Shown here one piece after another: positions 25,859 through 35,090 of a stretch of 64,000 bases of DNA. The stretch lies in contig NZ_JAKRET010000008.1 of NCBI RefSeq assembly GCF_022664395.1, positions 1 through 64,000 on the forward strand, given 5' to 3'. This DNA is from Sphingomonas lacusdianchii (GTDB taxonomy: Bacteria; Pseudomonadota; Alphaproteobacteria; Sphingomonadales; Sphingomonadaceae). Position numbers and translations under genes: made by a program. Each line of letters opens with the position of its first letter. The first letter of the stretch is position 1. The notes below the pieces were generated by a model. It was not told where the DNA came from. It saw only the letters and a program-made list of their open reading frames with translations, and ran no database searches.

Positions 25859-26569
25859 ATGGCGGCGCGGATGACCGGAATGCCCGGCGGCAATTTGACC
25901 CGCACGACGCTCGACACGCTCGGCCGCGCGATCGTTACCGGCGAATATGACGAAACGCCGTTCCCGACCGAGGCGGAGATCGGCAAGGCGCATGGCATCA
26001 GCCGGTCGGTGACCCGTGAGGCGGTGAAGATGCTGACCGCCAAGGGACTGGTCAGCGCCCGCCCGCGCCAGGGGACGGTGGTGCGCCCGGCGGCGGCATG
26101 GAATTTGTTCGACCCCGATGTGCTGCACTGGCTGCTCGACCGCAAATTCTCGGTCGAGCTGCTGCGCCAGTTCAATCAACTCCGCGTCGCGATCGAGCCC
26201 GAAGCGGCGGCGCTGGCGGCGGTCGCGGCGGACGATGACGATCAGGCGCGGATCGCCGATGGCCTTGCGCGGATGGCGGCGGCGGAACGCGGCGAGGACG
26301 ATCCGCTGGAGGCCGATATCGACTTTCACGTCGCGATCCTGCTCGCCGCCAAGAACCCCTTCTACGCGCAGTTCCGCGAGATGGTGGCGACCGCGCTCAA
26401 CACCTCGATCCGCTTCACCAACACCATCGTCGGCCGCTCGGCCAGCGTCGAACAGCATGCGGCGGTGGCGGAGGCGATCGCCGCGCGCGATTCCGTGGCG
26501 GCGCGAAGCGCGATGCGCGCGCTGATCGGCGACGTGCTCGACCTGATCGACGCGCGGGGGGCGGTTTGA
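25859..26569 (+). CDS. GntR-family regulator, FadR subfamily
   Basis: A 236-residue repressor with an N-terminal winged helix (residues about 15-80: LGRAIVTGEYDETPFPTEAEIGKAHGISRSVTREAVKMLTAKGLV) and a C-terminal FCD-type helical domain (about 95-230). Within it DIDFHVAILLAAKNPFYAQF carries the metal-binding D and H, with later HAAVAEAIAARD. AAAGGAG stands 5 bases before the ATG. Divergent from the symporter-dgoK-dgoA operon, so it most likely controls that operon in response to galactonate or KDGal. Confidence 0.92.
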   Translation: MAARMTGMPGGNLTRTTLDTLGRAIVTGEYDETPFPTEAEIGKAHGISRSVTREAVKMLTAKGLVSARPRQGTVVRPAAAWNLFDPDVLHWLLDRKFSVELLRQFNQLRVAIEPEAAALAAVAADDDDQARIADGLARMAAAERGEDDPLEADIDFHVAILLAAKNPFYAQFREMVATALNTSIRFTNTIVGRSASVEQHAAVAEAIAARDSVAARSAMRALIGDVLDLIDARGAV

Positions 26570-26590
26570 TTTTCTCGCCTGCCTTACGAG

Positions 26591-26740
26591 GTGACCTCTG
26601 CGAAAGTTTCTCCACGTACCCCGGCGAAGGCCGGGGCCCAGTTGGGGGACGGGGGTAAGGTACGGAGAAGCCTTCCCAACTGGACCCCGGCCTTCGCCGG
26701 GGTACCGGAGTTTCGAGCTTATCGAACGGCTTTCGCAGCG
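26591..26740. repeat. Palindromic REP-like element, family A copy 2
   Basis: The core hairpin 26616-26705 (GTACCCCGGCGAAGGCCGGG ... inverted) has a spacer containing AAGGTACGGAGAAGCC. The outer arms are GACCTCTGCGAAAG and CTTTCGCAG. It sits between the GntR and fghA genes. Confidence 0.85.
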
Positions 26741-26782
26741 CTATCCTGCCAAGCGACGGGTCGATGGTAGCGCCTCTATCGC

Positions 26783-26804
26783 CATTCCCGCCTGCGCGGG
26801 AATG
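26783..26804 (-). terminator. Hairpin terminator after S-formylglutathione hydrolase
   Basis: A perfect 9-bp stem, CATTCCCGC with GCGGGAATG and a 4-base loop, lies 9 bases beyond the stop on the minus strand. It is the common CCCGC..GCGGG sphingomonad hairpin, so it may also be a short repeat. Confidence 0.55.
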
Positions 26805-26812
26805 ACAACGGG

Positions 26813-27658
26813 TTACCGGTCCACCAACCGCGCGCCATGCCACCGCACATGATCGGCCATGAAGGTCGAGATGAAATGATAGCTATGGTCGTATCCCGGC
26901 TGCATCCGCAGCGTGCAGTCGATGCCGGCGTCCGCGCATGCTTTGGCCAGCAATTCCGGGCGTAGTTGTTCGGACAGGAAATTGTCGGCAGCCCCCTGAT
27001 CGATCAGGATTTCCTTCACCCGCGCGCCATCCTCGATCAGCGCGACCGCATCCGCCGCGCGCCATGCCGAGCGATCGTCGCCGAGATAGCCGCCCAGCGC
27101 CTTTTCCCCCCATGGCACCTGCGACGGCGCGACGATCGGCGCGAAGGCGGAGATCGAGCGGAAGCGGTCGGGATTGCGCAAGCCGATGGTCAGCGCGCCA
27201 TGCCCGCCCATCGAATGGCCGGTGATCGACTGCCGACTGCAATCGAGCATCGGGAATTCGGCGGTGACCAGCGCGGGCAGTTCGTCCTCGATATAGGAGC
27301 GCATCCGATAATGTTGCGCCCATGGATCCTCGGTCGCATCGACATAGAAGCCCGCGCCGAGGCCGAAATCCCATGCGCCCTCCGGATCGTCGGGTACGTC
27401 TTCGCCGCGTGGCGAGGTGTCGGGCGCGATGAAGGCGATGCCCGCCTCGGCGCACGCCGCGCGATATTCGCCCTTGTCGGTGACATTGGCATGGGTGCAG
27501 GTCAGCCCCGACAGGTACCAGAGCACCGGCGCCCGCTGCCCCGGCTCGAGCGGCGGCACGAACACCGAAAAGGTCATGGTCGTGCCGGTCGCGGTCGATT
27601 CGTGGGAATAGACGCCCTGCGTGCCGCCATGGGCGCGCGCGGTCGAAACGGTCTTCAT
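26813..27658 (-). CDS. fghA: S-formylglutathione hydrolase
   Basis: A 281-residue esterase of the D family that hydrolyses S-formylglutathione to formate and glutathione in formaldehyde detoxification. The nucleophile motif is GHSMGGHGAL (family GHSMGGHG), and other blocks are PVLWYLSGLTCTHANVTDKGEY, APDTSPRGEDVPDD and GAGFYVDATEDPWAQHYRM, with the catalytic His in YDHSYHFI. Length is normal for the family. The usual partner adhC (glutathione-dependent formaldehyde dehydrogenase) is not adjacent here. Confidence 0.96.
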   Translation of the reverse strand: MKTVSTARAHGGTQGVYSHESTATGTTMTFSVFVPPLEPGQRAPVLWYLSGLTCTHANVTDKGEYRAACAEAGIAFIAPDTSPRGEDVPDDPEGAWDFGLGAGFYVDATEDPWAQHYRMRSYIEDELPALVTAEFPMLDCSRQSITGHSMGGHGALTIGLRNPDRFRSISAFAPIVAPSQVPWGEKALGGYLGDDRSAWRAADAVALIEDGARVKEILIDQGAADNFLSEQLRPELLAKACADAGIDCTLRMQPGYDHSYHFISTFMADHVRWHGARLVDR

Positions 27659-27760
27659 GGGGTTCTCCACCGATGGTGCGCAGGGGCTACAGGATAGGGA
27701 CGGTTCGCGGCAACATCCGGTTCCCCTCGACAGCGCGGGGCGGATCGCCGACAGGGTGGC

Positions 27761-28309
27761 ATGGCGCGCCTGATCCTGCTCAACAAACCCTATGGCGTGC
27801 TGTCGCAATTTACCGATCGCGGGACCGAAGGGGCGCGCGCGACGCTGTCGGACCATGTCGCGGTGCCGGGCGTCTATCCCGCCGGGCGGCTCGACCGCGA
27901 CAGTGAAGGGTTGCTGTTGCTGACCGACGATGGCGGACTGCAGGCGCGCATCGCCGATCCGCGGTTCAAGCTGGCCAAGACCTATTGGGTGCAGGTCGAG
28001 GGCGCGCGCGACGACGCGGCGCTCGACCGGCTGCGGCGCGGGGTGACGCTGAACGACGGACCGACCCGCCCGGCGGAGGTCGCCGCGATCGATCCGCCCG
28101 CATTGTGGGAGCGGGTGCCGCCGGTGCGCTTTCGCAAGACCGTGCCCGATCACTGGCTGTCGATCACCATCCGCGAAGGCCGCAACCGGCAGGTGCGGCG
28201 GATGACCGCCGCGGTCGGCCTGCCGACGCTGCGGCTGGTGCGCTGGCGGGTGGGCGAGTGGACGGTCGAGGGGCTGGCCCCGGGGGAATGGCGCGAGGTG
28301 TCGGTTTAG
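27761..28309 (+). CDS. rluE: 23S rRNA pseudouridine synthase, RluE type
   Basis: A 182-residue RsuA-family enzyme without an S4 domain. It has the catalytic Asp block [24 protein letters not shown], the KTYWVQVEG strand and the [11 protein letters not shown] motif. RluE modifies U2457 (E. coli numbering) in 23S rRNA. The opening [16 protein letters not shown] is characteristic of RluE as opposed to RluF or RsuA. It starts 102 bases from the divergent fghA. Confidence 0.92.
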   Translation: MARLILLNKPYGVLSQFTDRGTEGARATLSDHVAVPGVYPAGRLDRDSEGLLLLTDDGGLQARIADPRFKLAKTYWVQVEGARDDAALDRLRRGVTLNDGPTRPAEVAAIDPPALWERVPPVRFRKTVPDHWLSITIREGRNRQVRRMTAAVGLPTLRLVRWRVGEWTVEGLAPGEWREVSV

Positions 28310-28418
28310 CCGTTGCGTTGGGTCCCACCGTCAATATCCATGCACCACGCCCGATTCCACGTCATCCGGACGTCACCGAAGCCGCTGCGATCGTCCGGGA
28401 CGGAGCCAAAGCCAGCCC

Positions 28419-28534
28419 GTACCCCGGCGAAGGCCGGGGTCCAGTTGGTAGGGTTTTCCGATAGGTTGCTGACGTCCCCCAACTGGGCCCCGGCCTTCGC
28501 CGGGGCACGAGAAGGGGCTTTCGCAAATATCTCG
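28419..28534. repeat. Palindromic REP-like element, family A copy 3
   Basis: The core is 28419-28507, GTACCCCGGCGAAGGCCGGG against the inverted end CCCGGCCTTCGCCGGGGCAC. The spacer differs from the other copies (TAGGGTTTTCCGATAGG). The right outer arm is CTTTCGCAAATATCTCG; no matching left outer arm is evident. Confidence 0.85.
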
Positions 28535-28578
28535 GTCAAGCCCGGGGCGACGGGATGCAGGTCGTGCGGTCTCGAATC

Positions 28579-30009
<1,431 letters not shown>

Positions 30010-30175
30010 TGCTGTTCCCACGTCCCTGTCGTCCCGGATCGACACCGTCTTGCGCCGAGGGGCGTAAAATTCGCCTTAAGACGGTAATGAAATCCGTCGG
30101 AGGCGGTGCGGGGGTTGTTCTTGGTCCAACCTGCGTTAGAGTTGCCTGAACGACGCTGTATGGAGAGGTTCATCG

Positions 30176-30301
30176 ATGGCGAGCGACGGCCACACCCCGG
30201 CCCATGCCGGGACATACAACAGCTTCATCCGCTGGTTCGCCTGGGGCACGGTGATCTGTGCCCTGCTTGCCGCATTGGTCATCTGGCTGATCGCGGGCTG
30301 A
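30176..30301 (+). CDS. aa3-type cytochrome c oxidase subunit IV-like small protein
   Basis: Only 41 residues: ATG at 30176, TGA ending at 30301, with GGAGAGG about 7 bases upstream. It has a short polar N-terminus (MASDGHTPAHAGTYNSFIRW) and one membrane helix (FAWGTVICALLAALVIWLIAG). This is the layout of the bacterial aa3 oxidase subunit IV family (COX4_pro_2), whose single helix packs against the oxidase core. It lies one base before the pntAA start, so it is the first gene of the pnt operon; whether it works with the oxidase or the transhydrogenase cannot be told. Confidence 0.82.
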   Translation: MASDGHTPAHAGTYNSFIRWFAWGTVICALLAALVIWLIAG

Positions 30302-30302
30302 C

Positions 30303-31430
30303 ATGCGGATCGCGGTTCTCGCCGAACAGGCCGCCGGCGAGCGCCGGGTCGCCGCGACCCCCGAAACCGTCAAGAAGCTGATCGCACTGGGCGCGACCGT
30401 CTTGGTCGAGCAGGGGGCGGGGACCGGCGCGTCGATCGACGATGCCGCCTATGCCGCTGCGGGCGCAACCCCTTTCGGGCGGGCGGAGGCGATTGCCGGT
30501 GCCGATATCCTGCTCGGCGTGGCCCCGCCCGCGCCCGACAGTCTGGCGGGGGCGAAGCGCGGCGCGTGGCTGGTCGCCGGGCTGAACCCCTTTGCCGACC
30601 GCGCGCGGATCGACGGCTATGCCGCGCTGGGGCTGGAGGCGCTGGCGATGGAGTGGATGCCGCGCATCACCCGTGCCCAGTCGATGGACATATTGTCGTC
30701 GCAGGCCAATCTGGCGGGGTACAAGGCGGTGCTCGACGCCGCGTCCGAATATGGCCGCGCCTTTCCGATGATGATGACCGCCGCCGGCACGATCAGCGCG
30801 GCGCGGGTGTTCGTGATGGGCGTCGGCGTCGCCGGGCTGCAGGCGATCGCGACCGCGCGGCGGCTGGGTGCGCAGGTCAGCGCGACCGACGTCCGCTCGG
30901 CGACGAAGGAACAGATACTGTCGCTCGGCGCCAAGCCGATCTTCGTCGAGAAGGTGGCGGGGATCGAGGGCGAGGGCGCGGGCGGCTATGCCGGCGAGAT
31001 GAGCGCGGAATATCAGGCGGCGCAGGCCGAACTGGTCTCCGGTCACATCGCCAAACAGGACATCGTCATCACCACCGCTTTGATCCCCGGCAAGCCTGCG
31101 CCGCGCCTGATCAGCGACGCACAGGTGGCGTCGATGCGGCCGGGCAGCGTCATCGTCGATCTCGCGGTCGAACAGGGCGGCAATGTCGAAGGATCGGTCG
31201 CGGGCGAGGTCGTGCAGCGTCACGGTGTCAACATCGTCGGCCATCGCAACGTGGCGAGCCGGCTGGCTGCGGACGCATCGGCCCTCTTTGCGCGCAACCT
31301 TTACAACTTTCTGTCGGCCTATTGGGACAAGGGCGCGGGCCGTCCCGTCCTGCCGCCCGATGACGAAGTGACCCAGGCGATCGTGCTGACCCGCGACGGC
31401 CAGATCGTAAGTCCGCGCCTGACCGACTGA
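30303..31430 (+). CDS. pntAA: NAD(P) transhydrogenase subunit alpha part 1
   Basis: 375 residues forming the soluble NAD(H)-binding domain I of proton-translocating transhydrogenase. Recognisable parts are the N-terminal RIAVLAEQAAGERRVAATPETVKKL, the RQDx-like loop ITRAQSMDILSSQANLAGYKAV, the nucleotide fold AARVFVMGVGVAGLQAIATARRLGAQVSATDVR, and the mobile loop region around GGYAGEMSAEYQ. The complex uses the proton gradient to reduce NADP with NADH. In E. coli this domain is fused to the membrane part; here it is a separate protein, as in other Alphaproteobacteria. Confidence 0.96.
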   Translation: MRIAVLAEQAAGERRVAATPETVKKLIALGATVLVEQGAGTGASIDDAAYAAAGATPFGRAEAIAGADILLGVAPPAPDSLAGAKRGAWLVAGLNPFADRARIDGYAALGLEALAMEWMPRITRAQSMDILSSQANLAGYKAVLDAASEYGRAFPMMMTAAGTISAARVFVMGVGVAGLQAIATARRLGAQVSATDVRSATKEQILSLGAKPIFVEKVAGIEGEGAGGYAGEMSAEYQAAQAELVSGHIAKQDIVITTALIPGKPAPRLISDAQVASMRPGSVIVDLAVEQGGNVEGSVAGEVVQRHGVNIVGHRNVASRLAADASALFARNLYNFLSAYWDKGAGRPVLPPDDEVTQAIVLTRDGQIVSPRLTD

Positions 31431-31449
31431 TTCTACAAAGGGAAACGCC

Positions 31450-31818
31450 ATGGGTTTGTTCAGCAGCCACGAAGTCGACCCGGCGGAAATCCGCGAGAAA
31501 TACGGCCATGCGCTGATCGGCGGCGAAGAGGTGCTCGCCGCGTTCCGCTCGCTGCGCGACACCGCGTTCCTGACCAATTACCGCTTCGTGCTGGTCGATG
31601 TGCAGGGGCTTACCGGCTCGAAAATCTCGTTCCGCAGCGTGCCCTATCGATCGATCCAGAGTTTTTCGGTCGAAAGCGCGGGGACGTTCGATCTCGACAG
31701 CGACCTGAAGCTGTGGGTGACCGGCGAGGCGATGCCGCTGTCGCTGAAGGTCAGCCGCAATGCCGATCCGGCGGCGATCCAGCGGCTGCTCGCGGAACTG
31801 GTGCTGGCGAAGCGGTGA
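31450..31818 (+). CDS. Bacterial PH-domain protein
   Basis: A 122-residue cytosolic protein of the bPH type: HALIGGEEVLAAFRSLRDTAFLTNYRFVLVDVQGLTGSKISFRSVPYRSIQSFSVESAG, then DSDLKLWV and a closing helix. The pattern of an unfolding LTNYRF strand followed by YRSIQ is standard for this family. Function is not defined; related proteins are stress-linked and form oligomeric rings. It follows pntAA by 19 bases. In an uninterrupted operon it would run directly into pntAB, but the DUF559 cassette begins at its stop. Confidence 0.85.
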   Translation: MGLFSSHEVDPAEIREKYGHALIGGEEVLAAFRSLRDTAFLTNYRFVLVDVQGLTGSKISFRSVPYRSIQSFSVESAGTFDLDSDLKLWVTGEAMPLSLKVSRNADPAAIQRLLAELVLAKR

Positions 31819-32303
31819 GAGAGGCGCTGCCCCCAAATCCTCCCCATGCTCCGCATGGGGAGGGGGACCACGCGAAGCGTGGTGGAGGGGTAGCGACGGT
31901 CGCGCGAGCGCGGCAGCTAAGGCAAGCGATGAGCTTGCCTGAAGTGCTGTTGTGGCAACGGCTGCGACTGGAACCGCATGGCGTGAAGTTTCGTCGGCAG
32001 CACCCGATGCTCGGGTACGTCGTCGACTTCTACTGCGCCCGCGCCAAACTGGCGGTGGAGATCGACGGCGAGGCGCATGATCGCGGCGATCGCCCGGCGC
32101 GGGATAGCGAGCGCGACGTGGTGCTGGCGGCGCATGGCCTGACCGTCTTGCGCGTACCTGCGCGTCATGTGCTGGCGGACGTTGATGCGGCGGCCGAAGC
32201 GATCGTGGCAGCCGCGCTACCCCTCCACCACCGGCTGCGCCGGCGGTCCCCCTCCCCAAGCGAGCTTGGGGAGAATTTGAACCTCGCCCACCCAACGGAG
32301 TAA
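31815..32303 (+). CDS. DUF559 (Vsr-like) endonuclease encoded inside a repeat cassette
   Basis: The conserved core VARARQLRQAMSLPEVLLWQ, FRRQHPMLGYVVDFYCARAK and LAVEIDGEAHDRGD, followed by RDVVLAAHGLTVLRVPARHVL, is a DUF559 nuclease of the Vsr/PD-(D/E)XK fold; the Asp of VVDFY and the Glu of VEIDGEAH are the probable metal ligands. No ATG precedes the conserved ARQLR helix. GTG 31815, overlapping the upstream TGA, gives 162 residues; ATG 31929 gives 124 but cuts the first helix. With the GTG, residues 7-27 and the last 30 residues are translated from the flanking palindromic arms. Family members are thought to nick or cut DNA; activity here is inferred. Confidence 0.8.
   Translation: MREALPPNPPHAPHGEGDHAKRGGGVATVARARQLRQAMSLPEVLLWQRLRLEPHGVKFRRQHPMLGYVVDFYCARAKLAVEIDGEAHDRGDRPARDSERDVVLAAHGLTVLRVPARHVLADVDAAAEAIVAAALPLHHRLRRRSPSPSELGENLNLAHPTE
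31834..32280 (+). mobile_element. Repeat-flanked DUF559 cassette, family C expanded copy
   Basis: The left arm 31834-31893 contains two nested hairpins: TCCCCATGCTCCGCATGGGGA and CCACGCGAAGCGTGG, ending GTGGAGGGGTAGCG. The right arm 32216-32280 is its inverted counterpart (GCTACCCCTCCACC, CCGGCTGCGCCGG, GGTCCCCCTCCCC, CAAGCGAGCTTG, GGGGAG). Between them lies the nuclease core. The arms match the element at 54295-54432, which has no gene. The cassette separates the PH-domain gene from pntAB. I did not identify a target-site duplication. Confidence 0.75.
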
Positions 32304-32306
32304 CCG

Positions 32307-32585
32307 ATGGACTTCCTCTCGATCCTGTCGATCTTCGTCCTCGCCTGCTTCGTCGGCTATTATGTCGTGTGGTCGGTGACGCCCGCGCTGCACACGCCGT
32401 TGATGGCGGTCACCAACGCGATCTCGTCGGTCATCATCGTCGGCGCGCTGATCGCCGCCGCTGCCGCCGGGGTGCCGGGCGCGAAGTGGCTGGGGCTGCT
32501 GGGCGTGGTGCTGGCCAGCATCAACATCTTCGGCGGCTTTGCCGTCACCGAACGGATGCTCGCCATGTACAAGAAGAAGGGGTGA
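32307..32585 (+). CDS. pntAB: NAD(P) transhydrogenase subunit alpha part 2
   Basis: 92 residues with three membrane helices (LSILSIFVLACFVGYYVVWSV, LMAVTNAISSVIIVGALIAA, WLGLLGVVLASINIFGGFAVTERML). This is the small membrane part of domain II with the family motif TPLMAVTNAISS. It joins with PntB to form the proton channel. It starts 3 bases after the DUF559 stop, and the last coding triplets of that gene run through what should be the pntAB leader, so its translation may depend on the cassette. Confidence 0.95.
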   Translation: MDFLSILSIFVLACFVGYYVVWSVTPALHTPLMAVTNAISSVIIVGALIAAAAAGVPGAKWLGLLGVVLASINIFGGFAVTERMLAMYKKKG

Positions 32586-32590
32586 GGGGC

Positions 32591-34093
32591 ATGCACGAGG
32601 CCGCACCGGTCAATCCATGGGTCGCCTTCGCCTATCTGGTGGCGGGGGTGTGTTTCATCCTCGCGCTGCGCGGATTGTCGTCGCCCGCGACCAGCCGGCG
32701 GGGGAATCGCCTCGGCATGATCGGCATGGGGATCGCGGTATTGACCACGATCCTGACGCATCTGCCGCAGGCAGCACCCGAAGGCTGGACGGTCTACGCA
32801 CCGGCAAGCTCCCTGCCGATCGCGATCGATTGGGCGAGTGCCGCCGAAATCCTCGCCGCCATCGCCATCGGCGCGATCATCGGCCTGACCACCGCCAGGC
32901 GCATCGCCATGACCGCGATGCCGCAACTGGTCGCCGCTTTCCACTCGCTGGTCGGGCTGGCGGCGGTGCTGGTCGGGATCGCCGCCTATCTCAATCCGGG
33001 CGCGTTCGGCATTTCGTCGGTCGTCGTGCCGATGATCGGCGAGCCGTTCAACGTCATCAATCCCGTCAGCAAGGTCGAGATGGGCCTTGGCGTCGCGATC
33101 GGCGCGATCACCTTTTCGGGATCGGTCATCGCCTTCCTGAAGCTGAACGGCAGCATGTCGGGCAAGCCGATCCTGCTGCCCGGCCGCCACGTCATCAACC
33201 TCGCCACGCTGGCGGCGATCCTGCTGCTGGTCGCGCAGTTCGCCCATACGCAGGATGCGTGGCCGTTCTGGGCGGTGGTCGTTCTGTCGTTCGCGATCGG
33301 GTTCCTGCTCATCATCCCGATCGGCGGGGCCGACATGCCGGTCGTCGTCAGCATGCTCAACAGCTATTCGGGCTGGGCGGCGGCGGCGATGGGCTTCACG
33401 CTCGGCAACACCGCGATGATCATCACCGGCGCGCTGGTCGGTTCGTCGGGCGCGATCCTCAGCTACATCATGTGCCGCGCGATGAACCGCAGCTTCATCA
33501 GCGTGATCGCCGGCGGGTTCGGCGCGACCGACAGCGGCGGAGGTGGCGCGGCCGCGATCGACCGGCCGTGGAAGCGCGGCTCGGCCGAGGATGCCGCCTT
33601 CCTGATGCAACAGGCCGAACAGGTCATCATCGTCCCCGGCTACGGCATGGCGGTGGCGCAGGCGCAACATGCCCTGCGCGAAATGGGCGACAAGCTGAAG
33701 GAACATGGCGTCCGCGTGAAATATGCGATCCACCCGGTCGCGGGGCGGATGCCGGGGCATATGAACGTGCTGCTCGCCGAGGCGAACGTGCCCTATGACG
33801 ATGTGTTCGAGCTGGAGGACATCAATAGCGAATTCGCGCAGACCGATGTCGCCTTCGTCATCGGCGCCAATGACGTGACCAACCCGGCGGCGAAGACCGA
33901 CAAGAGCTCACCCATCTATGGCATGCCTGTCCTCGACGTCGAAAAGGCGAAAACGGTGCTGTTCATCAAGCGGTCGATGGGCGGCGTCGGCTATGCAGGG
34001 GTCGATAACGAAGTTTTTTACCGCGATAACACCATGATGTTGCTGGCAGATGCCAAGAAGATGGTCGAGGAGATCGTCAAGGCGATGGACTGA
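32591..34093 (+). CDS. pntB: NAD(P) transhydrogenase subunit beta
   Basis: A 500-residue protein with about eight to nine membrane helices followed by the soluble NADP-binding domain III. Blocks include AFHSLVGLAAVLVGIAAYLNP, the channel helix IGGADMPVVVSMLNSYSGWAAAAMGFTL, and in domain III IIVPGYGMAVAQAQHAL, IHPVAGRMPGHMNVLLAEANVPYD, IGANDVTNPAAKTDKSSPIYGMPVLDVEKA and KRSMGGVGYAGVDNEVFY. It starts 5 bases after pntAB and ends the operon. Confidence 0.97.
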   Translation: MHEAAPVNPWVAFAYLVAGVCFILALRGLSSPATSRRGNRLGMIGMGIAVLTTILTHLPQAAPEGWTVYAPASSLPIAIDWASAAEILAAIAIGAIIGLTTARRIAMTAMPQLVAAFHSLVGLAAVLVGIAAYLNPGAFGISSVVVPMIGEPFNVINPVSKVEMGLGVAIGAITFSGSVIAFLKLNGSMSGKPILLPGRHVINLATLAAILLLVAQFAHTQDAWPFWAVVVLSFAIGFLLIIPIGGADMPVVVSMLNSYSGWAAAAMGFTLGNTAMIITGALVGSSGAILSYIMCRAMNRSFISVIAGGFGATDSGGGGAAAIDRPWKRGSAEDAAFLMQQAEQVIIVPGYGMAVAQAQHALREMGDKLKEHGVRVKYAIHPVAGRMPGHMNVLLAEANVPYDDVFELEDINSEFAQTDVAFVIGANDVTNPAAKTDKSSPIYGMPVLDVEKAKTVLFIKRSMGGVGYAGVDNEVFYRDNTMMLLADAKKMVEEIVKAMD

Positions 34094-34160
34094 CCTGGTT
34101 CGTTGCTTCATCGCAACGGTCGCGGCGTAGGGTGCGCGGCTGAAGCGAAGGGGCAGGCGG

Positions 34161-35090
34161 GTGACGGAGTTCGAAGGATTCGAGCAGCAATCGACGGCGG
34201 CACGGCGGGGGGTGATCGTCGCCGATGACGCGCTGGCGGCGGCCGATGCGCAGGCGATGGCGCGCCATGCCGGGATCGTAGTCGCCGCGACGATCGGCTT
34301 TGCCGGGCTGGCACAGGCGCTGGACGACATCACCCATGCCGACCTGTTGCTGGTCGATGCGACCGGGGTGGCGATCGAGACGCTTGATGGCGCGCTGCCG
34401 ATCCTTGCCGCAAGGGCCGGGCGCGACCGGGCGCAGCTGGTGGTCAGCTTCGGCGTCGAGGCGATCGACATGGTGTCGCTGCACCTGCTGGGCGGTCCCG
34501 CGACGCTGCTGTGCGAGGCGCGGCCCGAGGAGCGGATCGCCGCGATCGTGTTGGGCGCGGGCAGCGGTGCGGGGTTCAGCGCTCCCGAACGCGACGCCGA
34601 GCGGTTGCGGCGGCTGAATGCCGAGGTCGCGCGTATCGCCGAGGCGCTGGCAAGACTCGCCCGCGACGGCGAAACGGGGGAGGGCGTGCGCGACCGCACC
34701 GACGATTTCGCCGCGCCCGATGTCGGTGACAGACCGGTGCCCGCGGTCTCGGCGGCGAGCGTGCGCGGCGCGATCCGGGCGCGGCGGCTGCGCGACCAGT
34801 TCTTCGCACCCGACCTGTTCGCCGATCCGGCATGGGACATGCTGCTCGACCTGTTCGCCGCGCGGCTGGAAGGCGGCAACGTCTCGGTCTCCAGCCTGTG
34901 CATCGCCTCCGCCGTGCCGCCGACTACCGCGTTGCGCTGGATCACGACGCTGACCGATGCGGGACTGGTCGGACGGCAGGAAGACCCGGCCGACAAGCGT
35001 CGTGCGTTCATCGTGCTGACCGCGCGCGGGGTCGCCGGGATGCAGGGCTATGCCGAGGCGGTGGGGCGGGCGGGGTTGGGCTGGGCCTGA
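34161..35090 (+). CDS. MarR-like regulator with receiver-like N-terminal domain
   Basis: 309 residues from a GTG start. Residues about 15-130 look like a degenerate receiver or Rossmann-like fold ([60 protein letters not shown]), with no clear phosphorylation triad. A short coiled coil ([17 protein letters not shown]) follows. Residues about 210-300 form a MarR-type winged helix ([50 protein letters not shown]). The wing DPADKRR is typical MarR. Its 3' end overlaps the convergent chemoreceptor gene by 43 bases. The ligand and targets are unknown. Confidence 0.82.
   Translation: MTEFEGFEQQSTAARRGVIVADDALAAADAQAMARHAGIVVAATIGFAGLAQALDDITHADLLLVDATGVAIETLDGALPILAARAGRDRAQLVVSFGVEAIDMVSLHLLGGPATLLCEARPEERIAAIVLGAGSGAGFSAPERDAERLRRLNAEVARIAEALARLARDGETGEGVRDRTDDFAAPDVGDRPVPAVSAASVRGAIRARRLRDQFFAPDLFADPAWDMLLDLFAARLEGGNVSVSSLCIASAVPPTTALRWITTLTDAGLVGRQEDPADKRRAFIVLTARGVAGMQGYAEAVGRAGLGWA

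Noticed and set aside
26813..28153. fghA extended upstream to position 28153
   Set aside because: The extension overlaps rluE antisense, while MKTVSTARAHGG at 27658 matches the normal start and family length.
31929..32303. ATG 31929 as the certain DUF559 start
   Set aside because: It would remove the conserved ARQLR helix that begins the family domain; kept only as an alternative to the GTG.
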